From Rugalucina vietnamica (lineage: Eukaryota > Mollusca > Bivalvia > Lucinida > Lucinidae): a DNA stretch of 64,000 nt. A program made the position numbers and the translations under genes. The DNA lies in the NCBI GenBank assembly GCA_964017185.1, contig OZ024883.1, forward strand, positions 43,516,395 to 43,580,394. Reading direction: 5' to 3'. The notes beneath the pieces were generated by a model that saw only the letters and a program-made list of their open reading frames with translations, searched no databases and was not told the origin of the DNA. Shown piece after piece: positions 13,493 through 25,299 of this stretch (the stretch's first letter is position 1; every line of letters begins with the position of its first letter).

Positions 13493-14662
13493 GTTTTGAC
13501 AATGTGCAGCAGAGGCTGAAGCCAGCAGCTGTGCCATCACAATTTAGCTGGACCAAATTACCATCACCTGCACAGCAGAAAAGGCAGCACAGAATGACAG
13601 CTCGTTGTAGCAAGAGACAAAAGCTGGAAGAAACTGCTCAAGAAAATCTGGAAGCTGACTTTCTTCAACCAGTCGAGTGCCCTGAAGTGATTGTTGAAAC
13701 TGAGCAGTCTGAATTTACTGCAGAAAGAATCGATAAGTACATTCCAGTTTTTCATGACATTGCCAATGTTCTCTGTTGACAACTTTGTGAAAGATGATAA
13801 AGCCATCCATTTTTACACCGGCTTGGAATCCTACCTTAAATTCATGTTTGTACTGAATACCTTGGGCCCTGCTGCATATTGCCTAAATTATATCTACCAT
13901 AGTGTTGAAAACATCTCAGTGCCAAATCAGTTATTCATGACTTTAATGAAGCTGAGGAGATACACAACAAATTTTGAATTATCAAGAATGTTTGGTGTTT
14001 CTGAAAACAGTGTAAAAAATATTATTTTCACTTGGATTTTATTCATGGCAAAACAGTGGAGGGAAATTAATATTTGGCCATCGAGAAACCTTGTGAGATA
14101 CTTTAGCCCATCTGACTTTAAATCTAAATTTCCCACAACAAGAGTTGTCATTGATGGAACAGAATGTCCTATTAAAAAGCCAAAGGCACCTCGTGCACAA
14201 CAGTCTACTTTTCCAACCTATAAAATTAAAAATACAGTGAAAACATTAATTGGTGCAACTCCGGGAGGACTTATATCATATGTTTCACCGTTATTTGGAG
14301 GATCAACAAGTGACAGGCAAATTGTGGAACGTTCAAATTTATTTTCAATGTGTGATCCTGGTGATTCTATTATGGCAGACAAAGGGTTCAATGTCCAAGA
14401 TTTGTTTGCACCCTTTGATGTTGCAATAAATATCCCAACATTTTTCCGGAAGAGAAATCGGTTGACAGGCAATATTGTTTTACATGACAGAAAAATTTCA
14501 AGTAAACGGGTTCATATAGAACGGCTTATAGGACTTGGAAAGACCTACAAGATTCTGTGCCATCCATTAACTGCGACGGAAACTAAAATTTCATCTGATA
14601 TTGTTTTCATATGTTACATGTTATGCAATTTTAGGTCCAATATAATTTCAAAACATGCCTGA
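13493..14662 (+). CDS. Transposase exon 2: DDE_Tnp_4 catalytic domain, one frameshift
   Basis: The acceptor is GTTACAG|GTTTTGAC at 13491-13492, in phase with exon 1. The first frame runs through a basic linker to a stop at 13777-13779. The catalytic frame, offset by one base, is open from 13691 or earlier to the stop at 14660-14662. The two meet near 13740-13780, where 'IPVFHDIAN' passes into 'MFSVDNF', consistent with a single one-base frameshift. The catalytic part shows a helix-turn-helix-like 'LSRMFGVSENSVKNII', then the DDE_Tnp_4 landmarks VVIDGTEC (first D), GGSTSDRQIV (second D), MADKGF and the late HIERLIG (E). These are the RNase H-fold nuclease residues that cut and join DNA. An AATAAA lies near 14897, about 235 bp past the stop. 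Confidence 0.87.
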
Positions 14663-14759
14663 AAGTCTGTCAACATGCAATTATTTTTTCCAAATGTAAA
14701 AATGAAAATGTTCAGTTGGAAAGTTTGATATCTTTCTTATTTTTGCTCAAAACATAGAT

Positions 14760-14810
14760 GTGTATGCCCATTAGAACCGCCTCAATGAGGCGGTTCTTAT
14801 GAGTATACAC
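14760..14810. repeat. 51-nt near-perfect hairpin (MITE relic)
   Basis: The two 25-nt arms (GTGTATGCCCATTAGAACCG and on) pair at about 22 of 25 positions with almost no loop, around AGAACCGCCTCA/TGAGGCGGTTCT. The AGAACCGCCT core recurs in the hairpin at 24742-24837, so the two belong to one family. Confidence 0.8.
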
Positions 14811-15339
14811 AATCTGTTTTAGAGATAGGTAGACCCTGTAAATCCCATTCAAGTATATGAAATTGTCTGCAAATCAAATATATGAAATTGTCTGCAAATA
14901 AATGTGAGGTTTTATAGGGTCGGTACAATGTACATGTATATATGGGTATGTACACATGATGAGAATGACAAAGAAAAATCTGTTTGGACTTTCAAAAGCC
15001 TTTTATTCTGACTGAAACCAATGTTTTTGTATTGCTTTCATTTACCGTATCATGTGAAAGCCTGTTTTTGACCCCTCTGACCAGGTATGACAGCCACAAA
15101 AAGTTTTTGCAGCTTGAAATTTCATATACATGTATATAGCATCTAAGAATTTCAAATTTAAGTCAGATAAGTATATTTAACTATTTCTGTACATAGCAAA
15201 ACAAATGACAATCATGACATCTTTAGTGTCTTTACACCCACAGAGGCAAGAAAACTGTATCTTTGAGGTTTTCTATCAAGTCTTACATAAATAATGGACT
15301 ATTAAAATTGAGCCCTGGCATGAAAAAAAAATATCAGTT

Positions 15340-15535
15340 TGGGATTCCAACCAGGTCAGACACAAATCCGGCTGTGGCAGGGACAGGAAAGGGATTGTAC
15401 TATCCGTGTATGGAAAACAAAGACGCTGATCAGCTTCGCGATTACCGCAAAGATGAGCTGCGCCTTTGTGTTCACATATCTGCAAATTGTTGGTTTTGTC
15501 ACGCAAAGGCTCATTATATAACTGACTGCTAGAGG
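15340..15535. repeat. ENKDADQLR-type palindromic repeat, copy 1
   Basis: Encodes, with frame breaks, the characteristic peptide ENKDADQLR on the plus strand and, because it is palindromic, 'NREADQRLCF' on the minus strand. Copies lie at 40782-41035 and 61225-61470. I recall this peptide as a common false protein prediction in marine invertebrate genomes; it is a repeat, not a host gene. Confidence 0.8.
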
Positions 15536-15771
15536 CTTAAAATTCTGGTTTTAGGAGGTGTAGGGGTTTTCTATTTACCTCTGATTTAGAAAAAAGAAAG
15601 ACACAGTTCTGCTGTACAGCTTTATGCCTCTTTTTTGCATATGTAAAAGCAGGTTTACTCATGAAGTGCTCCTTTGTACTCATTAATAATTATAATAATT
15701 AAACATATTAAATTATGGGGCATTACCCTTCCTTTCTATATAAACAGACAATGCTGCATAAACATGTTAGG

Positions 15772-16668
15772 CTTTGGTTTGGTTTGGTTATTGCTTTACG
15801 TCCCGGTCAACATTTTTTCAGTCATGTTGGGACAGAACCACCACTTCCTAGGTAGTTAACCAGTACTTTTGGGAGTAAATGTGTCTTTGCTCAATAACAC
15901 AACACGCCAGCTGGAAGGTCTTAAAGTGTTTTGGTACCCTAAATAGATATGTACTTCAATTTTAAGAGCTTTCAAAACCAAGCATTTTGATATAAATTTG
16001 ATGAAATTCGATGGTCTTATAAGAAAGTTATGGGTAATTAGGTATGAAATATGGACGACCGCCATTTTGTTTTCTAGTTGAGGTTAAAAATTAGGATAAA
16101 ATCAAAATTAAAGGCTTCCTTCAACATAGAATGTGTGCCAATTCGAGTAACAATATTGCCTGTTGCTAGAAATAAACAGCTATCAAAGTTTGATACGAAT
16201 ATATTCTGGAAAAAATCATTTAATTTGATTTTTTCAGTTTTAATTTAGACTCCCTGCATTACCAAAAGTAGACTCCTGGCGGCCATTTTGAATATTTTCA
16301 AATTGCTCTTATTGCTCTATTTCTCAGGCGATTTTGAGAAATCTTTCTCCAGAATGTATAACTAGCTGACCCCAATGCTTGAAGAAGTATTTATTATAAT
16401 TGGGTTCAGTGGTTATTTTGATTTTAATAAAAATATGAAAACTAACCGAATAAACAAAATGGCGGCGCCCATAAAATCATTTTTTGCATGTTCAATTGCC
16501 CATAACTTTCTTATTTCCCTGCCGATTATCATCAGTTTTATATCAAAATTCATGGTTTTGAAAGCTTTTCAATTTGAAGTACATATTAAATAAGGGTGCC
16601 AAAACACTTTAAGCCTTCAAGCCCGGGATCAGGAGTCTATCACTCTACCCCTGAGCCACTGGGCTATG
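15772..16668 (-). mobile_element. tRNA-derived SINE, split by a TTAA MITE
   Basis: Read on the minus strand, the head (16668 down to 16613) is tRNA-like: a box-A-like GTGGCTCAGGGGTAGAG and a weakened box B. The body continues after the MITE at 15920 down to 15772 and ends in a stretch with 'gacgggacgtaa'-type words and CCAAACCAAACC. Removing 15925-16608 plus one TTAA joins the two parts smoothly. It lies inside the ISL2EU-like element, between its two genes. Confidence 0.75.
15925..16608. mobile_element. 684-bp MITE with TTAA target duplication
   Basis: The termini are AGTGTTTTGGTACCCT and its near-perfect inverse, flanked by TTAA at 15921-15924 and 16609-16612. The arms extend about 150 bp (15925-16075 against 16440-16608), with shared words around 'cataactttctta' and 'aatggcgg'. 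It is non-coding. The TTAA target fits piggyBac or Kolobok mobilisation; which one is not decidable from this copy. Confidence 0.85.
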
Positions 16669-16669
16669 T

Positions 16670-17286
16670 CAATAGAAAGCCTGTATTTTACATGCATGTA
16701 CATATTTTATATATACGTCATGTATGCTAATTAGCAACCTTGCAGCTCATCAAAGCCTTTTGCATTTTCTACAAAGTTCAATCAGTGCGATACATGTACT
16801 TTCTTTAAAGTTTCAAGCAATAAATCATATGCTTAGCCTTATAGCCTGGTTATTGTTGGACCTGGCCTGGAACCCCAAAGACGGGTTTTCTCATATCAGA
16901 GCTTAAATGGTGCAAGTTTCAAAACAGATTTTGGTTTAGACTGGTATAAGACATAGCCCTTTGGAAGTGGATTGATTAAACAATAGTGCTGTCTGTGTAA
17001 GTCAAGCCAGTAAACACACTGTTTATCCAGAGACAACCAACGTGACTGGGAACAACCAAACAATGATGAAATCAATGTGAAGATGTAGGGAGCAAATACC
17101 TGTTTGGGAACACTAACCATGGATCAGAATGATCTGTAGTTTGTTGTTCTCAGACAGATATGTGTTCCCTATTGTGGGTTATTGATTTTTTCATCCGCGC
17201 TGGTTGTTCCCAGTCTTGTTGGTTGTTCCTAAATAACCAGTGTGATAAAGTCATGGTCAGCCTACAAAATTTACTTCATGCATCTG
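16670..17286. other. Intergenic part of the ISL2EU-like element
   Basis: No gene. The stretch 16980-17240 repeats words such as 'gggaacaacc' and 'ggttgttcc' in both orientations. The same words recur at 23960-24140, so a small foldback repeat family is likely. Confidence 0.4.
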
Positions 17287-18719
17287 CTAGTCTATGTATG
17301 TCTTATAAAATCTCTTTTCTAGAAGTGCTGGTTTGAAGTAATCATGAAAAAACCTTTGCAGTAGTTCAACAATTTTGTTAATGAATTGATTGTTTCTTTC
17401 AACGGGAAAGAACTTTATGTCTGTAATAGTGTACACAATGAAGTCACATTTCTTCCCACCTGTACAATATAGCTGCCCTTGCACTTGATAATAATAGTCA
17501 TGAGTTTGCTCCAAATAATAGTCTGTATTACCTTGTTTTAAATATGGTACAGTAACGGGTGTTATTGGTTTGTCTTTGGCAGTGAAAGGGCATTTAACCT
17601 CTAAGAAATGGAAGTAATTTATTTCTCCATCTGGTGAGCAGGCTAGAAATGGTTTTTCGGAGCTTACAACAATTCCACATTTTTTTACATCATGATGAGT
17701 AGCTGACATGTAGGTTGAAATAGCCATATCTTCATACTTCCTCCCATTGTCCAGTGCTGGTGCCTTTATCTTGGTTACCTCAACCAGCGACCTAGCAAGT
17801 TTATGTCTGTCCGTTTTATCTGATTCCATGGCTTTACATATTCTACCAAACACAGACGAGGATAACCGTGTGTTTTCGTTCTTCAAACCAAAGGGGATTT
17901 TTATCTTGACCCAGTGTCCTTCTTTCAATTGACAGCCTTTCCTCACTACTTATTTTGGTTACACACAAGGTTTCGAGAAAGCTATCTTCTGGAGTTAGTT
18001 TCAAATAATCATGATCATGGGCAACAGCCTGAGTATTTGCTGGAGTGAACAGCTGGAAAATTGGCATATGTGATATACCCTGAAAGTTCAAACATGTGTT
18101 TCTGAAATGGTCAGTGTACCCAGGATTCTGTCTGTGATTTTCAGGTCTTGGATCAAAGTCTATACTGGTGAATTCATCTGCGCCTTGCAATTTCAAATCC
18201 TTTGCTTTAAGTGGGCTCCAAATAAATGTTTTTGTTTGATGGAAAGTTTGTAACTTTTCTGTGCATGTTTCATGTAACTTCACAACTCCAGTGCTCGCAA
18301 ACTTTAAAGAAGCATATAATGTGCAGCATATGTGCTTACAATGACCAGATGGTCCCATACCTGCTCCACATTCACATTGGCTCTCTATGATTCCCCCATC
18401 AGGAGTAAAGGATATGTCCACATTATATTGTGTTTTTAAGAATTCTGCCCTAATTTTTGTCTTGACAAATGTAATGTTTTTCTCTGTGGCAATCCGAAAG
18501 AACAGAAGGAGTCTATCATTATACAACTTCTTTGAATGGTCATCTAGCACTTTATCAAACTGGTCTAAATAGTTTGTTATTGTGTCAAGTGCTAATGGGC
18601 AAAATTTTGTGTCTGCATTAGCATCCTTGTACAACTGGGAATCTGGGAGGGTCATGTAATATTCAGGCTCAGGATCATCATTTTTTCCAAAATTGCAGTT
18701 TCTGTCATATGCCTCAAGT
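17287..18719 (-). CDS. SAP-SWIM-YqaJ protein, exon 2 (SWIM finger plus YqaJ nuclease), one frameshift
   Basis: The acceptor reads TTCTGTTTTCAG|ACTTGAGG on the minus strand. The exon starts with one base that completes an AGA codon with exon 1, giving 'KKELLERLEAYDRN', an unbroken SAP helix. Next come 'NDDPEPEYY' and a SWIM zinc finger, CECGAGMGPSGHCKH (18319-18375). After 'GQDKNPLWFEER', the usual entry of a YqaJ domain, the frame shifts by one base near 17880. The domain resumes with 'LSSSVFGRIC' and then the nuclease residues: E in NGRKYEDMA, D in ACSPDG, E-x-K in LEVKCP, and YYYQVQGQL. Stop near 17287. YqaJ is a lambda-exonuclease-like fold. In ISL2EU elements it accompanies the transposase; its role in transposition is not established to my knowledge. 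Confidence 0.87.
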
Positions 18720-19504
18720 CTGAAAACAGAAAGGGTGCTGCTCTAGTTATGAGCCGTGTCACAAGAAAAATCTGAAGGGTTTTCAACCAGAGCCGCTAAA
18801 AGCTAGATTGTGCAGTCGCATGCAGAAGATATGGCAAGTAGAAAGTTGAAATTTAACAGGCATATGGATTGAACTGAACTATTCATGTACATGTATCAGA
18901 ATCAAATGGTTGGATAAAATGTGTTGCTGATCTGCAGCAATGCCTGTATTCTCAAATGCAAAACTTTAAAGGTGGCTCACATATTAGTTATTACTAACCT
19001 TTGCTGGGGTGGGGGTAAACACTGGGAGTTTTATCCCAGGTTGGGGGATACTCACATATTTGGAGTGACAGTATGAGTATGTGCCCCAAAAAGCCCCTCT
19101 CTTTAACATGGTCCCTTTTAAAAATATTAATGAATTATAAATAACTTGTATAAACCCCTCCTTTATACAGAGATCCAGTTGCTTTGTAAGCTTTTTAGCC
19201 AAAAAAGTGATAAAAATGTTTTTTTGGGAGTACATTTTCAGTTCCATTAGTCTGAAAACATCCCTTTTTTAGCATGAGCAGCTCTGAAAGCCCCCAAATT
19301 TTTAGCCCAAGGCGGAACATACATGTATACCAGTTTCACGTGAGCTCCCCCACCTCCCCCGGGGGAGAGGGTTTATCATTTCAATCAAAAACGAAACAAA
19401 AGTGATATCTTTTAGAATCAGTAAAAACATTAAAAAGTAAGAAACTGTGCCGGAATGCAAAATCCATCCACAAGGAAGGCTTGCAGGACTGACTAATTGC
19501 CGAT

Positions 19505-19685
19505 GGGTGGATCCAGAGTGGGGACCGGGGGTCCGGACCCCCCCCCCCCCCCCACTGGAATCTGAAAATTTTACCTAAAAAAATTTTGGGATTTTTTTTG
19601 GGTTGGACCCCCACCCCCCTCGACTGTGACAAAAATTGCCATTTTGGTTGGACCCCCTCTCGTGAAAAGTTCTGGATCCGCGCAT
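19505..19685. repeat. Short repeat with mirrored GGATCCAGA / TCTGGATCC ends
   Basis: About 180 bp running from GGATCCAGAG to TTCTGGATCC, with a poly(C) run at about 19538-19554 and repeated 'ttggaccccc'. Probably a small MITE inserted in the intron. Confidence 0.5.
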
Positions 19686-19779
19686 GTTGCCCCTGGCTCG
19701 GTCTGGACCAGGTCACCTCTCCCGGACCATGATGGACTGCTGTAGATCATTGCATGGCAAGTGTATAAGCGCCTAGACA

Positions 19780-19970
<191 letters not shown>

Positions 19971-20509
19971 ATTTGTCAATGGAATGACTAGTCAGTTGGC
20001 CGTTTGATCAACTCCTTGGTTTGATTTTTAAAGAGAATATCAACAACACATTTTATGGGCCCCATTTTATTGACATATACATAACAAGAAAAATATTACA
20101 ACTGCAATAATTTAACAAAATATTCAGATGAAATCAATACCAGCACAACCATGCGACCTTGTCATTCAGAATTTTATTAACTAGGCACAGGCAGGCTGCG
20201 AATGTTAGCGTGTACAATCGATCTCTAAATGTGCACGGTAATGTGTTACACACGAAAGCAGGTCCTGCAACGTTTCGTCTTGTCGTTTACATCGGATTAT
20301 TTAAAAGAAAGAAAAAAGAAAATGAAAGAAAAGTGAATAAGAAACAAGTATAGGATTCAATGCATGAGTACAATCTACTGAAAGTGTTTATTTAACCTTC
20401 ATTTTGGTATTTAAATGGATGTTTATCGCGACAATCGGATTCCGTTGAGATGGAAAATTCCAGGATGTGGAACTGATTGATTTCGGGAAATAAAAACAAA
20501 ATAACAGAC

Positions 20510-20610
20510 CTTTCGAGCAATTCTTTCTTTCTTCCACCGACTTTAGCATGTCTTTTCTTCAATTCTGCTTTTAACTGGACCAGAGTAAGACTTTCATACT
20601 TAGAATTCAT
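20510..20610 (-). CDS. SAP-SWIM-YqaJ protein, exon 1: SAP DNA-binding domain
   Basis: ATG at 20610, 101 nt, 33 codons plus two bases. It encodes 'YESLTLVQLKAELKKRHAKV' followed by GGRKKELLE, a textbook SAP helix-extension-helix that binds AT-rich DNA. The donor is GAAAG|GTCTGT, weak at position +3 but fixed by the phase-correct join to 18719. The ATG lies about 127 bp inside the element's right end, so the promoter must sit in or near the terminal repeat. Confidence 0.85.
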
Positions 20611-20737
20611 TGTTTAAAATTTCTTGGAATCGCTATAGAACTTGCAGGATTTCCGATATGTAAACAATGATTGTTGGACCGCGTCAGCTGCTGCCTCCTA
20701 GCGGATAACAGGGGAAGATAACTGACTGCTATTTGCC

Positions 20738-21031
20738 ATTGGGTCTTGGGAAGAGACTGCGCAGGAGCGATCAAAGTGACGAGGTCTCATCAACAAAGGA
20801 GCAACTCTCTATGAAAAAAAAAGAGAATCTGTGAAGCTGAAAGAAAGCGCAGAGAACGTAAAGCCAATACCAATGGGTCACCAGATGATTCAATGACATT
20901 GACTTGCTCTACTTGCAACCGACAGTTAAGAGCTAGAATTGGCCTAGTCAGCCATCAAAGAACTCACCAACACACACGAACCTATTCTAGAAATAATGAT
21001 GGTCTTTCTCATTAGTGAGAGACGAACGACC
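20738..21031 (+). mobile_element. LINE-A, right part with C-terminal C2H2 finger and 3' end
   Basis: Continues LINE-A after the DNA transposon. With one AT duplication removed, the sequence reads in phase across the junction as DFDIP-(I)-G, matching the length of the same stretch in LINE-C near 59960. Further on, 20905-20967 encodes a C2H2 finger (CSTC, twelve residues, then H-x3-H, 'VSHQRTH'). The 3' terminus 'attagtgagagacgaacgac' is shared with LINE-C (60240-60258) and, in part, with LINE-B. Confidence 0.85.
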
Positions 21032-22200
21032 AATTTTATGAATGTGTAATAAACATAGGAAAAGCTCGTAAACGATAACGGAGAATACATACAAAGGCCC
21101 CAGATATACATACAAAGAGCTGAAAATGGTGTTAAATAATTGCTATGACAATAATTATTGTCTTTTGGTATTAAATGGGATGAATTAATCAAATGATTTC
21201 AAATTTAAATATATTATTGAAAACATAGATACTTAAAGAAAAATAAAGGTAAAATAATAGGGGAATACTAACAAAAAAATCTTATCTCTTAGCCTATGTT
21301 AGCCCTGTATAGCTGAAAATAGTATCAAATGATTGCTTTGAATTTGTTTTTATAAGCTTGTATTTATATATATAAATGGTATGAATCAAAGCGGTAATAA
21401 TGTTTTATGAAGGCATAGAAGATATAGGAAAAATGTGGAAAAGATAAAGGGTTCTACACACAAAAATCTTGTATCTTGGCCTTTGATGGGTCTGAATAGC
21501 TGAAAATGGTGTCAAATGATTGCTTTGAATTTGTTCTATAAGCTTGTATTCATGTATATCAATCAAAGTGACTCAAAGTTGTAATAAGTTTTATGAAGGC
21601 ATAGAATATGGAGGAAAAAGTGGTATACTTACAAAAGTTCTTGTATCTAGTCAACCAATGATTATAAAGATCTGAAAAATGGCATCAAGTGACAATTATA
21701 TATTGGTATGTGATCAGATAAGTTAATCATATGATTTCAAGTTTCAAAAATATTATTAAAAACATAAATACTTAAGGAAAATTGAGGAAAAATAAAGGGG
21801 TATACTAACAAAAGGTCTTGTATATCGGTCCCTAACGGCCCCAAATAAATTTAAAATGTGATTTCAATTTTCAAAAATATTTTTGAAAACTTAAATAATT
21901 TGAGAAAAATTGAGGAAAAAATAAAGGGGGTATACTTACAAAAGTTACTGCATCTCGGATTTTTATGACTCTATAGAGATATAAATAACATCTTGAGATT
22001 GCTGAGACAATGCTGTATTGGCCCAGATTCAGATATATAAATCGTTTGACTTTATCTTTCAATGATTTTAAGAAATAAGAGCAAAAAGCGGAAAAATAAG
22101 GAAATGCCTCACAAAATTACCAGTAAATCGGCTATTTATTGACCTGAAAGGATTCAAATGACTTCCAATTACATGTACTGCTACAGCAATGCACTGTTGC
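21032..22200. repeat. ~180-bp-period tandem array, right part
   Basis: Continuation of the 9500-10623 array. The 'tgaaaatgg'-type word recurs near 21120, 21312, 21497, 21670, 21852, 21975 and 22143. The first unit resumes exactly where the left part stops at the LINE-A insertion. Confidence 0.85.
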
Positions 22201-22289
22201 CTCTGATACATAATAACATAATATAATTTATAGTTTCATTTAAATAGGAGTAATTTTTCGGAAAGTTTTAGACATGGTTTCTTCAAAAG

Positions 22290-22875
22290 AACTTACCGCC
22301 AACTTCTTGTCTGTTGCTTGGTCCACCGGGGTTCAACTGGTGTTTTTCTTTTGCTCCGGAGTTAGTATGTTATTGGGCGCCCAGGGATCTCCATCGTCGG
22401 GCAGCTTACTCAATCTGTGAGTCCTCGTTTTTGACTCATCATGGAATTTATCGTGATTTATTTGTTTGTCCATGATGATTGATTTACTAGTTAGAGATTC
22501 ACCACGAGGACCGAACAACTAACTAAATGATTTGAACCACTGCAGAAGCTGAAGGTGAGGTTAGGTACCTGTAAAACCGGTTTAAGCCCGCAAGTAATTT
22601 TATATTACTGATCTTTCCAAGGCGATACTTCTGTGGTGGTTGTTATTGTTTTATGTCTTGGTGTTTAAAACAAATTTTTGTGCTGTTGGCGCCTTATGTA
22701 TGTTATCACATTTTCAGTTAAGTTTAGGTAACTGAGCGGCCACCTATTGGGAAAATAGCTGCTCATTCGGCTTACGAAATGTTTTCATGGTATAAGTACC
22801 TTATTGTAGTTTGGGTTTTTCCCGCCTCGGTATTTGGAGTGGGCGTCATTTTCTGACATTGCGTACACATGTCTT
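22290..22875 (+). repeat. Rep-A interspersed repeat, near-complete copy
   Basis: The fullest single-arm copy of a family found about ten times here. Ordered landmarks: 'ggggttcaactggtgtt', 'cgtcgggcagctta', 'gaggaccgaacaactaacta', 'gatacttctgtggtgg', 'ctgttggcgccttatgta', 'ggccacctattgggaaaa', 'tgctcattcggcttacga'. On the minus strand, 22333-22518 is open and reads 'RLSKLPDDGDPWAPNNI'; a recognisable form of this peptide also appears in the copy near 57800-57930. Confidence 0.8.
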
Positions 22876-22887
22876 ATTGTTTTGGAC

Positions 22888-22931
22888 CCCGAGATACCTT
22901 TCACTCTGCCTGTGATGAAAGGTATCTCGGG
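22888..22931. repeat. Perfect 16-bp-stem hairpin
   Basis: CCCGAGATACCTTTCA and its exact complement are separated by a 12-nt loop. It follows directly after the Rep-A copy. Confidence 0.85.
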
Positions 22932-24147
22932 TACAGATGGTGCAAATTACAAAGTAATAAAATAATTAACTCCCCCAGTGCTACTGCGGTCATTATGCAA
23001 ATTTTGCCATGGTTATCTTGTGATTAATTATCTAATGATAATTGATATATCTATAAAATTCAAAATATTTAATTCTGCATTTAAGACGAAAACAAAGTTA
23101 AAATCCATAATTATCAGAATTTTTTTTAATAAAATTGCATTTTCAATCCGTTTTCTACATGAAATATTAACGATTTTGCACATTGATGAAAATATGTTTT
23201 ATCTGACATGATCGGCTAATTACACACCCCCTGCAGTGAGCTGTAGCATCAGCAGCACTTTATTGCCCAGTTTTATAGTTGGAACCATATGCTAACTTCA
23301 TGGTTCAGGGAAGAAAAATGCACAGAAATTTTATAAGAGATGTGTACGCTATGGATTGTGTTTTTTCCTGATCGTTGACCACTTGTACCTTTCTATTAAC
23401 ATTATTTAATGTTATATCGAGGTGTAATTTTGTAATGCATTTGCAGACTTATTTTGTGAATGATAATGTTCTATTAATATATTTATAATACATTTCAAAT
23501 AAAGTATCATAATGATATGATAAATGCTAACTGTCATGTTACAATCAACTATATGCAGGGTTTAAAAGTGGGTGGGGTAACTCTGTGTGAAATAATGCCA
23601 TACTTTTAAGATATTGAGGTTTTAGTGTCAGATGTGACTGCACTTCATACTTTTGCTTACAATCAATATTCAATGGATTAGAAAGTAACTGATAAATAAA
23701 AAAAAATTTATATCCTACATTGCAGCATTCATTAGATATGTAGCTTTTTGTCATAGCAGTACCTCCATACATCAACGAGTTTGACCATTGTGCCAAAAAA
23801 ATTTCCAGAGAAGCCCACTTGATCCTTCACCGGGAAGGTGAGGACTACTTAAATACATTCAAAACAACTATAGCAGAAGATGTCACCTCAAACTCAAAAT
23901 ATTAGAGATACAAGTTTTTGGGTACAAAAAAGAAATCTGACAAATCTTGTGACACATCAGTTATCCAGATACAACATATACAACTGAGAACAACTAATGT
24001 ACATAGATGTTACTGTACAACTAACCATAGAGTGAGCACTCTTACCCATGGTAAATGTTGTTCCTAGACAGCTATTTTCTCCCAAATGCTGCGAATTGAT
24101 TTCGCCTGCACTGGTTGTTCTGTCATGTTGCGAAATAATTTACTTTA
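22932..24147. other. Unassigned intergenic DNA
   Basis: No gene signal. The stretch 23960-24140 shares 'ggttgttc' and 'gttgttcc' words with 16980-17240. Confidence 0.45.
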
Positions 24148-24335
24148 AAACCTGGCATAGTGGTAGAGCGTCGGACTCCAAATCAAGAGGTCCTGGGTTC
24201 GATCCCCACATGTGTCATCGTGTTGTGTCCTTGCGCAAGATGACTGGGAAGTTGATGACTGATGACTCAATGACAATATTTCTGTCAAGATTGATTTGCT
24301 CATCTGCATATTATTATTTCTCTACATATTAGTAA
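24148..24335 (+). mobile_element. tRNA-derived SINE
   Basis: A tRNA-like head with box A (TGGCATAGTGGTAGAGCG) and a good box B (GGTTCGATCC, 24196-24205), followed by 'gtgtccttgcgcaaga', a body word common in invertebrate and fish SINEs. It is not a functional tRNA: no acceptor stem closes around it. Confidence 0.75.
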
Positions 24336-24741
24336 TTCAATGGAACAATTATTAAATTCAATAGTTGTTAATTTTACTGTTTTTAAATTTCATTCACCTT
24401 AGCTGCCTCTTCTAGAATAAGCATTGTACAAGTACACTGCAACTGTTCAGTTGATTCACCTGGCTTGCTATTCACCTTTCACCATTGTACAGGAAATTTC
24501 TGAAGTAAAAATAGCTCACTGAACAGAAAAATAAATGATGTATGGCTCCAACACATTCAAGTTATATTCATATTAAAACCTGGTCGTGTCACATTCTAAA
24601 GATATACTTGGATTCAGTTTAATAACATCCCTTTCAATACCATTTCAGCTGTTCAGCTCATACATTACGAAATAATATACGGACAATTTTTTCAACATTA
24701 AAAATTTGAAAAATTCATTAGAAAAAATTGATAATTTTAAT

Positions 24742-24837
24742 ATTTTTGTTCCAAACATTGATAGTGGGTACACGTTAGAACCGCCTCGCCAAGGCGGATC
24801 TAACAAGCAGCCACGATCAATGTTTTGGAACGAAAAT
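24742..24837. repeat. 96-nt foldback hairpin
   Basis: The two 48-nt arms pair at roughly 40 positions, from ATTTTTGTTCCAAA to its inverse around GTTAGAACCGCCT. The core matches the 14760-14810 hairpin. A nearby 'atataaaagtggggtt' block (24877-24930) recurs at 34390-34445. Confidence 0.8.
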
Positions 24838-25051
24838 AAGAAAAATAGGTATACCCCCTGCATACCCCAGTTTCACTATATAAAAGTGGGGTTTAAGTGG
24901 GTATACATTTCACAGACATGTTTTCCTGATGTTTGAAAACGTTTTTTTAATCAGTAGGTGGGGCGAAAACACAAGAACCCCAAGAAAAAAAAACATGGTA
25001 CACCCAGAAGCATCACTTGGCTTGTCTCACATGTGCCCCACATCAGACACA

Positions 25052-25258
25052 TCAGTGAGGTGATTGAATTATTAAGTCCGGTGACAGAAATCGTCAGTGA
25101 GGTGATTGAATTATTAAGTCCGGTGACAGAAATCGTCAGTGAGGTGATTGAATTATTAAGTCCGGTGACAGAAATCGTCAGTGAGGTGATTGAATTATTA
25201 AGTCCGGTGACAGAAATCGTCAGTGAGGTGATTGAATTATTAAGCCCGGTAACAGTAA
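25052..25258. repeat. 42-bp minisatellite, 5 copies
   Basis: 'tgattgaattattaag' recurs at 25061, 25103, 25145, 25187 and 25229, exactly 42 bp apart. The middle copies look identical and the last has a few changes. Because 42 is a multiple of three, both strands read as a 14-residue peptide repeat. No other coding evidence. Confidence 0.95.
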
Positions 25259-25299
25259 TGAAATACCAGTGCTCTTTACCACTAGGCCTCATTAGATAA

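Noticed and set aside
16613-16668. Functional tRNA gene on the minus strand
   Set aside because: Box B is degraded and the head continues into a SINE body split by a MITE.
20159-20353. Plus-strand 64-codon frame as a third transposon gene
   Set aside because: Lies in the intron of the minus-strand SAP gene, with low-complexity Lys/Glu composition and no domain.
24153-24215. Functional tRNA gene
   Set aside because: Boxes A and B are present but no acceptor stem forms, and a SINE body follows directly.
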